Origin: Streptomyces polyasparticus
GTDB lineage: Bacteria; Actinomycetota; Actinomycetes; Streptomycetales; Streptomycetaceae
NCBI RefSeq assembly: GCF_014493765.1
Contig: NZ_JACTVJ010000010.1
Coordinates: 310,001 to 374,000, forward strand
Length of the DNA stretch: 64,000 nucleotides
Direction: 5' to 3'
In this document: piece by piece, positions 1-7,924 of the stretch
How the letters are laid out: the number at the start of each line of letters is the position of its first letter
Position numbering within the stretch: the stretch's first letter is position 1
Notes under the pieces: generated by a model
Seen by the model: the letters and a program-made list of their open reading frames with translations, nothing else
Databases searched by the model: none
What the model was told of the DNA's origin: nothing
Program-made: the position numbers and the translations under genes

Positions 1-305
1 AGGTAGACCAACTCCTCTTCCACGTAGCGGTAGTTGACATTCACCGGTACGAGGCGAGCCTTGAGTGCGGCGAGCATGGTCTGCACGTACTCGATGCCGT
101 TGTAGAGGTGCAGACCCAGGTGCTCGCCGGGCTTCAGGCCCGAGGCGATCAAGTGGTGGGCGATGCGGTTCGCCGCGTCGTCGAGCTCGCGGTACGTGAG
201 CCGGCGTTCGGCCCCCGTGCCGGGGTGGTCGACGTAGACCAGCGCCTCGCGGTCCGGGACCACGTCGACGATCGACTCGAACAGGTCGGCAAGGTTGTAC
301 TCCAC
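1..305 (-). CDS. Acyl-CoA synthetase, FadD19-like (N-terminal part, runs off the window)
   Basis: Only about 101 N-terminal codons are inside the window. The start is GTG at 305-303, with AGGAGG at 310-315 four bases upstream. The reading shows the N-terminal fold of AMP-forming fatty acyl-CoA ligases: an ADLFESIVDVVPDREAL opening, LTYRELDDAANRIAHHL, and VPVNVNYRYVEEEL. The wording closely recalls mycobacterial FadD19, which activates sterol side-chain carboxylates (family knowledge). The ATP-binding and CoA-binding motifs lie outside the window, so activity cannot be confirmed. It is divergent from an EchA19-like gene across a 191-bp gap containing a KstR-like site, which supports a role in sterol or branched acyl side-chain catabolism. 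Another FadD subfamily is possible. Confidence 0.85.
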   Translation of the reverse strand, partial: MEYNLADLFESIVDVVPDREALVYVDHPGTGAERRLTYRELDDAANRIAHHLIASGLKPGEHLGLHLYNGIEYVQTMLAALKARLVPVNVNYRYVEEELVY

Positions 306-447
306 CGTTCCTCCTGACCCCGGAAAGCGCCCTGGCATTTTGTGGATTCGGCGGTCATTAGACCCTCGCGCCGGACAAGTGGGAAGGGGTGCCGACCAAG
401 AAATCTGACTGGCTGTCAGAAAACTATTGAACTGGACCTCCGCCTAC

Positions 448-461
448 TGCAACCTGTTCTA
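448..461. promoter_or_regulatory. KstR-type operator between divergent fadD-like and echA-like genes
   Basis: The 14 bases TGCAACCTGTTCTA match the published actinobacterial KstR consensus TnnAACnnGTTnnA at every fixed position. The site lies 36 bp before the echA19-like start and 143 bp from the divergent fadD start. KstR is the TetR-family repressor of cholesterol catabolism in mycobacteria and Rhodococcus. No kstR gene is in this window. One 14-mer match with eight fixed bases can occur by chance, but its position beside these particular genes makes function likely. Confidence 0.6.
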
Positions 462-496
462 GGTCTTGAGGTCGACATGGCAATGGGAGGCAGCAC

Positions 497-1297
497 ATGG
501 GCGGGACCGAACACCTCACCGTGGAGCGCAAGGGCGCGACGCTGGTGCTCACGCTGAACCGGCCCGAGGCCAAGAACGCACTGTCGCTGCCGCTGCTCGT
601 CGGCCTGTACGACGGATGGCTCGAAGCCGACGCGGACGACTCGATCCGCTCCATCGTGCTGACCGGCGCCGGCGGCGACTTCTGCGCGGGCATGGACCTC
701 AAGGCCCTCGCGGGCAAGGGCATGGACGGCCAGCAGTACCGGGAGCGCATGAAGGAGGACCCGGATCTGCACTGGAAGGCGATGCTGCGCCACCACCGCC
801 CCCGCAAGCCCGTGATCGCCGCCGTCGAGGGCTACTGCGTCGCAGGCGGTACGGAGATCCTGCAGGGCACCGACATCCGGGTGGCGGGCGAGACCGCGAC
901 CTTCGGCCTGAGCGAGGTCAAGCGGGCGCTGTTCCCGATCGGCGGCTCCACGGTCCGGCTGCAGCGGCAGATTCCGCGCACCCACGCCCTGGAGATGCTG
1001 CTCACCGGCCGTCACTACAGCGCGCAGGAGGCCCTGTCCATCGGCCTGATCGGCAATGTCGTGCCCGAGGGCAAGGCCCTCGACAAGGCCCTCGAGATCG
1101 CCGACATGGTCAACGCCTGCGGCCCGCTCGCCGTCGAGGCGGTCAAGGCCTCTGTGTACGAGACCGCCGAGATGACCGAGACCGAGGGCCTCAAGTCCGA
1201 ACTCGAGCGCGGCTGGCCGATCTTCGCGACCGAGGACGCCAAGGAAGGGCCGAAGGCCTTCGCCGAGAAGCGCCCGCCCGTCTACAAGCGCGCCTGA
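497..1297 (+). CDS. echA19: Enoyl-CoA hydratase/isomerase (crotonase), EchA19-like
   Basis: A 266-residue crotonase-fold protein predicted to hydrate an alpha,beta-unsaturated acyl-CoA in the cytoplasm. Visible features are the oxyanion-hole segments CAGMDLKAL and VAGGTEILQGTDIRVAG, the acidic-residue segment GLSEVK, and a C-terminus ending in DAKEGPKAFAEKR. Both the middle block and that C-terminus resemble the cholesterol side-chain hydratase EchA19 (Rv3516) as I recall it. ATG at 497 follows GGGAGGCAGC. It heads a co-directional run with the DUF35 protein 42 bp downstream and two Ltp proteins, the same gene types as the Rv3515c-Rv3523 region. The sterol assignment is inference; a generic crotonase role is the alternative. 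Confidence 0.85.
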   Translation: MGGTEHLTVERKGATLVLTLNRPEAKNALSLPLLVGLYDGWLEADADDSIRSIVLTGAGGDFCAGMDLKALAGKGMDGQQYRERMKEDPDLHWKAMLRHHRPRKPVIAAVEGYCVAGGTEILQGTDIRVAGETATFGLSEVKRALFPIGGSTVRLQRQIPRTHALEMLLTGRHYSAQEALSIGLIGNVVPEGKALDKALEIADMVNACGPLAVEAVKASVYETAEMTETEGLKSELERGWPIFATEDAKEGPKAFAEKRPPVYKRA

Positions 1298-1339
1298 CCG
1301 GCGGCCGTCCCCCTTCCCCGCAGCCAAGGAGACACGCAC

Positions 1340-2284
1340 GTGCCCGAACTCCTCAAAGCCCCCCTCGTCGTCGAGTTCCCCTTCACCCGCTCCCTCGGCC
1401 CCGTGCAGAGCGCCTTCCTCACCGGACTGCGCGAGCGCACCGTCCTGGGCGTGAAGACCGCCGACGACAAGATCCTCGTGCCGCCCGTCGAATACGACCC
1501 GGTGACCGCCGACGAACTGCGCGACATGGTCGAGGTCGCCACCACCGGCACCGTCACCACCTGGGCCTGGAACCCCGAACACCGCAGGGGGCAACCGCTC
1601 GGCAAGCCCTTCGCCTGGGTCCTGGTCAAGCTGGACGGCGCCGACACCGCCCTCCTGCACGCCCTCGACGTCGAGGGCCCCGACGCCGTCCGCACCGGCA
1701 TGCGAGTACGGATCCGCTGGGCCGAGGAACGGTCCGGCGCGATCACGGACATCGCCTGCTTCGAACCGTACGACGGCGACGAGAGCTCCGAAACGAGCCC
1801 GCACGACGGGCAGTTCGAGGACGCGGTGACCGGCATCGTCGCCGAGGCCCGCCTCGACTACACCTACTCGCCGGGCCGCGCCCAGTCCGCCTACATCACC
1901 TCGGTCGCCGAGCGGAAGATGGTCGGCGAGCGCTGCCCCTCCTGCTCCAAGGTGTACATCCCGCCCCGCGGCGCCTGCCCCACCTGCGGAGTCGCCACCC
2001 GTGAGGCGGTGGAGGTCGGTCCGTACGGCACGGTCACCACCTTCTGCATCGTCAACGTCAAGGCCAAGAACCTCGACATCGAACTGCCCTACGTCTACGC
2101 GCACATCGCACTCGACGGCGCCGACCTCGCCCTGCACGGCCGGATCGCCGGCATCCCGTACGACCAGGTGCGCATGGGCCTGCGGGTCGAACCCGTCTGG
2201 ACCGAGGGCGGGCGCTACCCCGACCACTACCGGCCCACCGGCGAGCCGGACGCCGACTACGACACGTACAAGGAGCTGGTGTAG
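1340..2284 (+). CDS. Double OB-fold DUF35 protein (acyl-CoA-binding, partner of Ltp aldolase/thiolase)
   Basis: 314 residues with a GTG start preceded by AAGGAG. It contains two DUF35-like modules: residues about 1-145 without cysteines, and about 175-300 with a rubredoxin-like zinc ribbon (C199-x2-C202 ... C213-x2-C216) followed by an OB fold (GPYGTVTTFCIVNV). DUF35 proteins form complexes with thiolase-fold SCP-x/Ltp proteins and bind the CoA moiety, as with ChsH2-Ltp2 in steroid side-chain removal. Its stop codon abuts the ATG of the following Ltp gene, consistent with translational coupling and complex formation. Two fused DUF35 units beside two Ltp genes resemble Rv3521-Rv3523. The substrate is unknown. 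Confidence 0.8.
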   Translation: MPELLKAPLVVEFPFTRSLGPVQSAFLTGLRERTVLGVKTADDKILVPPVEYDPVTADELRDMVEVATTGTVTTWAWNPEHRRGQPLGKPFAWVLVKLDGADTALLHALDVEGPDAVRTGMRVRIRWAEERSGAITDIACFEPYDGDESSETSPHDGQFEDAVTGIVAEARLDYTYSPGRAQSAYITSVAERKMVGERCPSCSKVYIPPRGACPTCGVATREAVEVGPYGTVTTFCIVNVKAKNLDIELPYVYAHIALDGADLALHGRIAGIPYDQVRMGLRVEPVWTEGGRYPDHYRPTGEPDADYDTYKELV

Positions 2285-3331
2285 ATGCGAGAGGTCGCGA
2301 TCGTCGCCTTCGCGCAGAGCGACCAGGTGCGCCGCTCGGACGAGCAGTCCGAGGTCGAGATGCTCATGCCCGTGCTGCACTCGGTGATGGAGCAGACGGG
2401 CCTGAAGACCAGCGACATCGGCTTCACCTGCTCCGGCTCCTCCGACTACCTCGCGGGCCGCGCCTTCTCCTTCACGATGACCCTCGACGGCGTCGGAGCC
2501 TGGCCGCCCATCTCCGAGTCGCATGTGGAGATGGACGGCGCCTGGGCCATGTACGAGGCCTGGGTGAAGATCCTCACCGGCGAGGTCGACACCGCGCTCG
2601 TCTACTCGTACGGGAAGTCCTCGCCCGGATCCGTCCGCGATGTCCTGACCCGGCAGCTGGACCCGTACTACGTGGCCCCGCTGTGGCCGGACGCCGTAGC
2701 CCTCGCCGCACTTCAGGCGCAGGCGCTCATCGACTCCGGAGAGACCGACGAGCCGGCGCTGGCGGGGATCGCCGCCCGCAGCCGCGAGGCGGCGGCGGAC
2801 AACCCGCGCGCGCAGGTCAAGGGCGCGGTCCCGCAAGGCGATTACGTGGTCCAGCCGCTGCGCAAGGGCGACTGCCCGCCCATCAGCGACGGCGCCGTGG
2901 CCGTGGTGCTCGCCGCCGGGGACAAGGCGCGCGAACTGTGCGCGCGGCCCGCGTGGATCCGCGGCATGGACCACCGCATCGAAGCGCACAGCCTCGGCGT
3001 ACGGGATCTCACCGACTCACCGTCGGCGCGGCTCGCCGCCGAGCGGGCCGGAGCCTTCGAACGGCCCGTGGACACAGCCGAGTTGCACGCTCCGTTCACC
3101 TCGCAGGAGGTCGTGCTCCGCAAGGCGCTGAAGCTCGGCGACGAGGTGAAGGTCAACCCGTCGGGCGGCCCGCTCGCCGCCAACACGATGATGGCCGCGG
3201 GCCTCCTCCGGATCGGCGAGGCCGCGGCCCGTATCCACCGCGGCGAGTCCGACCGCGCGCTCGCCCACGCGACCTCCGGTCCCTGTCTGCAGCAGAACCT
3301 GGTCGCCGTACTGGAAGGGGACGCCCAGTGA
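2285..3331 (+). CDS. Thiolase-fold lipid-transfer protein, Ltp4-like, lacking the nucleophilic cysteine
   Basis: 348 residues, with ATG directly after the previous stop (TAGATG). Thiolase-superfamily features include the opening REVAIVAFAQSDQ and a C-terminal glycine-rich segment NPSGGPLAANTMMAAGL. At the position where true thiolases carry the acylated Cys in an NNNCATGS-type motif, this protein reads HVEMDGAWAM, so no nucleophile is seen. This fits the Ltp2-type retro-aldolases of steroid side-chain degradation, not a beta-ketothiolase. It overlaps the next gene by 4 nt (GTGA). A heteromeric complex with the DUF35 protein and the next gene is likely (inference). Confidence 0.75.
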   Translation: MREVAIVAFAQSDQVRRSDEQSEVEMLMPVLHSVMEQTGLKTSDIGFTCSGSSDYLAGRAFSFTMTLDGVGAWPPISESHVEMDGAWAMYEAWVKILTGEVDTALVYSYGKSSPGSVRDVLTRQLDPYYVAPLWPDAVALAALQAQALIDSGETDEPALAGIAARSREAAADNPRAQVKGAVPQGDYVVQPLRKGDCPPISDGAVAVVLAAGDKARELCARPAWIRGMDHRIEAHSLGVRDLTDSPSARLAAERAGAFERPVDTAELHAPFTSQEVVLRKALKLGDEVKVNPSGGPLAANTMMAAGLLRIGEAAARIHRGESDRALAHATSGPCLQQNLVAVLEGDAQ

Positions 3332-4500
3332 GTGTCGCGAAGGAGCCGGTGGCCGTTGTCGGCATCGGCCAGACCAAGCACGTCGCCGCCCGCAAGGACG
3401 TCTCCATCGCCGGACTCGTCCGCGAGGCGGCCAAACGGGCCCTCGCCGACGCCGAGTTGACCTGGGCCGACATCGACGCCGTCGTCATAGGCAAGGCGCC
3501 CGACTTCTTCGAGGGCGTCATGATGCCGGAGCTCTACCTCGCCGACGCGCTCGGCGCGGTCGGCAAGCCCATGCTCCGGGTGCACACGGCCGGGTCGGTC
3601 GGCGGCTCGACCGCGCTGGTCGCCTCCAACCTCGTCGCGTCCCGTGTGCACAAGACGGTCCTCACCCTCGCGTTCGAGAAGCAGTCCGAGTCCAACGCGA
3701 TGTGGGGCCTGTCGCTGCCCGTCCCCTTCCAGCAGCCGCTGCTCGCGGGCGCCGGCGGCTTCTTCGCCCCGCACGTACGCGCCTACATGCGCCGTACGGG
3801 AGCACCGGACCACATCGGCTCCCTCGTGGCGTACAAGGACCGGCGCAACGCCCTGAAGAACCCGTACGCGCATCTGCATGAGAAGGACATCACCCTGGAG
3901 AAGGTGCAGGCGTCCCCGATGCTGTGGGACCCGGTCCGCTACTCCGAGACCTGCCCGTCCTCCGACGGCGCGTGCGCGATGGTCCTCACCGGCCGGGAAG
4001 GTGCGGCCCGTTCGCCGAGGCCGCCGGCGTGGATGCACGGCGGGGCCATGCGGTCGGAGCCGACGATGTTCGCCGGCAAGGACTTCGTCTCGCCCCGGGC
4101 GGGCAAGGACTGCGCGGCCGATGTCTACCGGCAGGCCGGCATCAAGGACCCGCGCCGGGAGATCGACCTGGCCGAGATCTATGTGCCGTTCTCCTGGTAC
4201 GAGCCGATGTGGCTGGAAAACCTGGGCTTCGCCGCCGAGGGCGAGGGCTGGAAGCTCACCGAGGCCGGTGCCACCGAACTCGACGGCGATCTGCCCATCA
4301 ACCCGTCGGGCGGCGTCCTTTCGACGAACCCGATCGGTGCTTCCGGGATGATCCGCTTCGCCGAGGCCGCGCTCCAGGTGCGCGGCCAGGCCGGCGAGCA
4401 CCAGGTCGACGGTGCGCGCAAGGCGCTCGGCCATGCGTACGGGGGCGGTTCGCAGTTCTTCGCGATGTGGCTGGTGGGGTCGGAGCCGCCGCAGAGCTGA
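3328..4500 (+). CDS. Thiolase-fold lipid-transfer protein, Ltp3-like
   Basis: 390 residues from a GTG at 3328 that overlaps the preceding stop, beginning V-S-V-A-K-E-P-V-A-V-V-G. The thiolase fold is shown by EPVAVVGIGQTKH, the conserved interior block SETCPSSDGACAMVL, INPSGGVLSTNPIGASGM and the C-terminal HAYGGGSQF. In the active-site strand the residues are HTAGSVGGSTAL, where SCP-x thiolases have CATGSTAL, so Ser replaces the Cys. Mycobacterial Ltp3 is of similar length (about 394 residues). It is the last gene of the sterol-type operon, directly followed by a 23-bp tandem repeat array. An acyl-CoA aldolase or scaffold role is inferred. Confidence 0.75.
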   Translation: MSVAKEPVAVVGIGQTKHVAARKDVSIAGLVREAAKRALADAELTWADIDAVVIGKAPDFFEGVMMPELYLADALGAVGKPMLRVHTAGSVGGSTALVASNLVASRVHKTVLTLAFEKQSESNAMWGLSLPVPFQQPLLAGAGGFFAPHVRAYMRRTGAPDHIGSLVAYKDRRNALKNPYAHLHEKDITLEKVQASPMLWDPVRYSETCPSSDGACAMVLTGREGAARSPRPPAWMHGGAMRSEPTMFAGKDFVSPRAGKDCAADVYRQAGIKDPRREIDLAEIYVPFSWYEPMWLENLGFAAEGEGWKLTEAGATELDGDLPINPSGGVLSTNPIGASGMIRFAEAALQVRGQAGEHQVDGARKALGHAYGGGSQFFAMWLVGSEPPQS

Positions 4501-4588
4501 GTCCTGCAATCCCGTAGAACTGAGTCCTGCAATGCCGCAGAACTGACATTCGCCGTGCCGCAGAACCGACTCTCGAAGTGCCGGACGG
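4497..4588 (+). repeat. Four-copy 23-bp degenerate tandem repeat
   Basis: Four head-to-tail 23-bp units begin at 4497, 4520, 4543 and 4566. Units 1 and 2 share CTGAGTCCTGCAAT and differ at only two positions. Unit 3 keeps the GCCGCAGAACTGA-type segment and unit 4 is the most diverged. The array begins in the last codons of the Ltp3-like gene. I see no encoded product. It resembles the 26-bp array at 28481-28584, which also contains a CTGACATnCG core. Confidence 0.75.
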
Positions 4589-4671
4589 GCCGTACTCCTT
4601 CCGTGGCCTGTCCGGCACCTCCGCCGAAAGCTAGTCTGGCGGGCGGACGACATACCGGGAGGAGCAGGGAC

Positions 4672-4920
4672 GTGGCCGAGAGCACCACCACCACCCGACA
4701 GCACCCCTTCGAGGGCTGGGAGAAGCCGGACCTCGACTTGAGCCGGGCGGACTGGCAGTCGGGCACCCGCAATCAGGGAGATGTGCAGATCGCCTTCGTC
4801 GAGGGCTTCATCGCGATGCGCAACGGCGGCCGCCCGGAGAGCCCCTCCCTGATCTTCACGCCCGCCGAATGGCGGGCGTTCGTACTGGGGGCGCGGGACG
4901 GCGAGTTCGACCTCACGTAG
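4672..4920 (+). CDS. DUF397 domain protein
   Basis: 82 residues with a GTG start after GGGAGGAGCAGGGA. The order of features is typical of the small actinobacterial DUF397 family: LSRADWQSGTRNQGD, then VEGFIAMRN, then SLIFTPAEWRAFVLGARDGEFD. DUF397 proteins are usually encoded next to a Scr1/WhiJ-like helix-turn-helix regulator and are thought to act with it in development or antibiotic control. No such partner is adjacent here, so this is an orphan copy. Confidence 0.8.
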   Translation: MAESTTTTRQHPFEGWEKPDLDLSRADWQSGTRNQGDVQIAFVEGFIAMRNGGRPESPSLIFTPAEWRAFVLGARDGEFDLT

Positions 4921-5077
4921 GTTGCCCCGCCTCTTGTAGATCCCTACGAATACCGGATCCGGGTCCACCACCCTCTTCATGCCTTCGACTCCTGGCTGAG
5001 CGCCCTCGGCGGGCGATGTACTCCTCACACCGCGCGGCACTTCGCCGCGAAACGACGATGTGCGGGGGCACAACGCG

Positions 5078-5848
5078 ATGAGCACGCAGAGGACGCAGGG
5101 CACGCAGGGAACGCAGCTGTACGACGAGATCGGCGAGGCCTTCGAAGGTTTCAAGGCGCTTCCGCTGGCGCGCTACGGAGAGGTGCCGAGCATCCTGGCC
5201 CTGGTCGGTGACGTGCGGGGCAAGTCGGTCCTGGACCTCGCGTCCGGGACCGGCTTCTACAGCCGGGAGTTCAAGCGGCGCGGCGCCGCGGACGTCCTCG
5301 GCATCGACATCTCGTCCGAGATGGTCGCCGTGGCCCGGCGCATGGAGGAGGCCGCACCGCTCGGCGTGCGCTACGAAGTGGGCGACGCCGCTGAACTCCG
5401 GGAGCTGGAGCGGCAGTTCGACATCGGTGTCGGTGTGCAGCTGCTCAGCTATGCCCCGGACATCGCGGCCATGGAGCGCATGTGCCGCAACATCCACCGG
5501 AGCCTCAAGCCCGGCGGTGAGTTCTTCATCCTCAATCAGTCACCCGACTTCCGCTTCGACGGCCCTTCCATCGACAAGTACGGATTCCGCAGCGAACTGA
5601 CCGGCGAGGAGGCCGAGACCGGTCCGCTCGCCCGTTTGACCGCGCACCTGCCGGGCCATCCCGTCAGCTTCGTCACGCCGCGCCCGCGCCGCGAGGTGTA
5701 TGAGAACGCACTGACGGCCGCCGGATTCACGGATCTGGAGTGGGTGCCGCTGCACATCTCGGAGGCCGGAATCAGCGAGTACGGCGAGGAGTTCTGGACC
5801 GACCTGTTCGTGAACCCGCCGCTTGAACTGTTGCGCTGCCGTGCGTAA
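5078..5848 (+). CDS. Class I SAM-dependent methyltransferase
   Basis: 256 residues. Motif I (VLDLASGTGFYSREF) lies at about residues 46-60, followed by the acidic loop GIDISSEMV, the GDAAELREL region and the post-motif SLKPGGEFFIL, all typical of the Rossmann-fold methyltransferase superfamily. The C-terminal part (LTGEEAETGPLARLTAHLPG ... VTPRPRREVYENALTAAGF) is likely substrate-specific. ATG at 5078 is preceded by GGGGG at moderate spacing; an in-frame GTG at 5060 is the alternative but has no ribosome site. The odd N-terminus (TQRTQGTQGTQ) is low-complexity. The methyl acceptor cannot be read from the sequence, and the gene appears monocistronic. Confidence 0.85.
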   Translation: MSTQRTQGTQGTQLYDEIGEAFEGFKALPLARYGEVPSILALVGDVRGKSVLDLASGTGFYSREFKRRGAADVLGIDISSEMVAVARRMEEAAPLGVRYEVGDAAELRELERQFDIGVGVQLLSYAPDIAAMERMCRNIHRSLKPGGEFFILNQSPDFRFDGPSIDKYGFRSELTGEEAETGPLARLTAHLPGHPVSFVTPRPRREVYENALTAAGFTDLEWVPLHISEAGISEYGEEFWTDLFVNPPLELLRCRA

Positions 5849-5931
5849 GTGCCGCTGAGCGAACCTTCTGGGGCACTCGTACGTCCAAGGCGCGGGTGTC
5901 GGAGGTGCCGGCACCTGGGGGAGGTCGGTGC

Positions 5932-6423
5932 ATGTCGGGCAGACGGAGGGTCGAACGGTCCGTGAAAGCGCGAAAGGCCCGGGCGGCAGGCGTACGGGTG
6001 GCGCTCGCGGCCGCGTTGATCGGATCGTCCACGGCCTGCGCCGGGACGGATGCCGCCACGCAGGGTGGGGCGCAGGGCTCGTGCGCGGCCCGGCTCGAAT
6101 ACCGGGGCCACACCTACCTGGGACATGGGCTCTATCCCGACGATGAAGGCGAGGGTCTGGGCGTCAAGGCGGGCAAGCGGCTCGGAACGGGCATCCAGCC
6201 CGGGTGTGACGACACCCCGAACGACGCGGGCGACGGCGTGCCTGCGCGGTCGCTGCCCGTGTACGCGATCGACGGTGTGGACCCCGTCCACGCGGTGACC
6301 GTGGACCACCCGGCGGGCGGCACGCTCTACATCGAGCGGAACTCCGAGAAGGGCCTGCCGGAGCTGAGGAAGCGGATCGAGGCGCGGACGGCGGATCGGC
6401 CGTCGACGGGAGCAGCCCGCTGA
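5932..6423 (+). CDS. Putative small secreted lipoprotein (DUF6281-like)
   Basis: 163 residues. An arginine-rich N-terminus (SGRRRVERSVKARKARAAG) is followed by a hydrophobic stretch (VALAAALIGSSTA) and Cys in an atypical lipobox, so export and lipidation are likely but not certain. The mature part contains CAARLEYRGHTYLGHG and a conserved Cys in GTGIQPGCDDT, recalling the DUF6281 family of Streptomyces. ATG at 5932 has GGGGAGG upstream; an in-frame GTG at 5896 would add 12 residues. It is convergent with the PNP-oxidase-like gene, with a hairpin between. Function is unknown. Confidence 0.65.
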   Translation: MSGRRRVERSVKARKARAAGVRVALAAALIGSSTACAGTDAATQGGAQGSCAARLEYRGHTYLGHGLYPDDEGEGLGVKAGKRLGTGIQPGCDDTPNDAGDGVPARSLPVYAIDGVDPVHAVTVDHPAGGTLYIERNSEKGLPELRKRIEARTADRPSTGAAR

Positions 6424-6426
6424 GAA

Positions 6427-6460
6427 GGCCCCGCCCCTTCGGTCCGCGAGGGCCGGGGCC
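6427..6460. terminator. Hairpin terminator between convergent genes
   Basis: GGCCCCG (6427-6433) pairs with CGGGGCC (6454-6460), with an additional inner CCC/GGG pairing. It lies just after the lipoprotein stop and before the stop of the minus-strand gene, so it can serve both directions. There is no U-tract, as is usual in Streptomyces. Confidence 0.6.
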
Positions 6461-6498
6461 TCGCGCTCAGAGTCCGGGGCCTCGCTCGCGCTGCCGGT

Positions 6499-7158
6499 TC
6501 AGGGCCACAGCAGCTGACGCCGCCAGCTGCCGTCCGGCTCCGGCAGATACGTGAGCCGCGTGTGACGCCGTCCCTTGTCGCCCTGCCAGAACTCCACCGA
6601 CTCCGCCCGTACGGTGAGCAGTTGCCAGCCCTCGGGTACGAGGCCGGGGTCCTGCTCGACGCGCGTCAGGGACTGTGCCACCGCGGCGTCCCGCTCGGCG
6701 AGGTCCGTCAGCGGCTCGGACTGGCGGCCCAGGAGGGACTCGGCGCGGGCGCCGATGCCGCGGGCCAGGAAGTCCACGCGGGAGGCAGCCGTCCCGGCCG
6801 GTACCACCGGACCGCGCACCCGCACCTGACGGGCCAGCTGAGGCCAGTAGAAGGTGAGCGCCGCATAGGGGCGCTCGGCCAGATCGCGGCCCTTGACGCC
6901 CCCGCTGTCCGAGGCGAACTGCCAGCCCTCGGCGTCCACGTTCTTCAGAATCAGCACCCGCGCCGTCGGATTGCCGTCCGCGCCCGCCGTCGACAGGGTC
7001 ATCGCGTGTGGCTCGCGCACCCCCGCGTCCAGGGCGTGCAGCAGCCACTCGGTGAAGAGTTCCTCGGGTGCCGGCGGCGCGGTCGAGGGGTCGAAGGCGG
7101 GGATCTCGCCCCCGAACACCTCGATGCCTCGCAGCAGCCGGCGCAGATCCTCCGCCAC
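6499..7158 (-). CDS. Pyridoxine/pyridoxamine 5'-phosphate oxidase-like flavoprotein
   Basis: 219 residues, the size of PdxH. GTG at 7158 follows GGAGGTAGGA. Features are PTARVLILKNVDAEGWQFASD, RPYAALTFYWPQLARQVRVRG, and the C-terminal dimerisation block VEFWQGDKGRRHTRLTY ending WRRQLLWP, close to the PdxH pattern EFWQG-x-RLHDR ... RL-x-P. The expected reaction is FMN-dependent oxidation of PNP/PMP to PLP. Deviations in the last residues leave room for a PhzG-type or paralogous oxidase. It is divergent from the CGNR regulator across only 47 bp, so the two may be co-regulated. Confidence 0.8.
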   Translation of the reverse strand: MAEDLRRLLRGIEVFGGEIPAFDPSTAPPAPEELFTEWLLHALDAGVREPHAMTLSTAGADGNPTARVLILKNVDAEGWQFASDSGGVKGRDLAERPYAALTFYWPQLARQVRVRGPVVPAGTAASRVDFLARGIGARAESLLGRQSEPLTDLAERDAAVAQSLTRVEQDPGLVPEGWQLLTVRAESVEFWQGDKGRRHTRLTYLPEPDGSWRRQLLWP

Positions 7159-7205
7159 TCCTACCTCCAGCCCTAACGGTTTATACGGACGCTAGCATTA
7201 GCCTC

Positions 7206-7784
7206 ATGCCGGACTCCCAGCTGGTCCTCGACCTCGCGCTCACCATCCGCCACGACGGACACGGCGGTGTCGCCGACGACCTCGCCGAGCCCGCCGGACT
7301 GACCGTGTGGGTGCGTGAACGCCTTCCGGAAATGGGGGAGTTCGCTGCGGGCGAGGCTGCCCTCACCTCCGTACGGGAACTGCGGGCGGCCGTTCGCGCG
7401 CTCTTCGCCAAGGCGGTGCGGCCGGGAGAGCCCAGCCCCGCCGACGCGCGCCGGCTGCTGCCGGAGCCCGAGGCGTTGGCCCGCCTGAACGCGGCGGCGG
7501 CCGGGGTTCCGGTCGTGCCGGTTTTCACCTGGGGCGACGAACCGGTGGCCGAGCTGCGTCCCGCGGCCCCGGCCGATCCCGCCGTGCTGCTGACCGCCAT
7601 TCTGGCGCGCGCGGCGATCGGCTTTCTCGCCGGACCCGACCGCGCCAAGCTCCGTGCGTGCCACGCCCCGCGCTGCGTGCGCTACTTCCTCAAGGAGCAC
7701 CCGCGCCAGGAGTGGTGCAAACCCTCCTGCGGCAACCGCGCGCGGGTGGCCAGGCACCATGAACGCCACCGTCCGGGCGCCTGA
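7206..7784 (+). CDS. CGNR zinc-finger (ABATE domain) protein, putative regulator
   Basis: 192 residues. The N-terminal ABATE-like region (LVLDLALTIRHDGHGG ... LTVWVRERLPEMG) is followed by the C-terminal zinc finger C-x4-C ... C-x3-CGNRARVARHHERHR, which defines the CGNR family, thought to be DNA-binding stress regulators. ATG at 7206 lacks a Shine-Dalgarno. TAGCAT at 7193-7198 is a good -10 only 7 bp before the ATG, so the mRNA may be leaderless. Target genes are unknown; the divergent PNP-oxidase-like gene is an obvious candidate. Confidence 0.8.
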   Translation: MPDSQLVLDLALTIRHDGHGGVADDLAEPAGLTVWVRERLPEMGEFAAGEAALTSVRELRAAVRALFAKAVRPGEPSPADARRLLPEPEALARLNAAAAGVPVVPVFTWGDEPVAELRPAAPADPAVLLTAILARAAIGFLAGPDRAKLRACHAPRCVRYFLKEHPRQEWCKPSCGNRARVARHHERHRPGA

Positions 7785-7887
7785 ACGTCGCTGTTCGGGC
7801 GCCCGGGCGCGCCCGCGTCCCGCTCGCACTCCGCCGCGGCGCTCGCGGCTCGTCGGGAGCGGTCGCATGCCGCTCCAGAAATATTCC

Positions 7888-7921
7888 TTGACGAGGATAT
7901 TCGGGTAGGAGAATACTTCTC
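7888..7921 (+). promoter_or_regulatory. Promoter/operator of the ArsR-AHSA1 fusion gene
   Basis: TTGACG (7888-7893) is a -35 candidate. It is followed by an imperfect inverted repeat, GAGGATATTC (7893-7902) and GAATACTTCTC (7911-7921), ending 3 bp before the ATG. The AT-rich dyad in an otherwise GC-rich region, placed over the presumed -10 and start, is the layout expected for ArsR-family autorepression. Confidence 0.55.
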
Positions 7922-7924
7922 GGC

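Noticed and set aside
416-2989. Long minus-strand open frame of over 800 codons opposite the echA/DUF35/ltp genes
   Set aside because: Its translation is low-complexity Arg/Gly/Val-rich, as expected of an antisense frame in GC-rich DNA, and overlaps well-supported genes.
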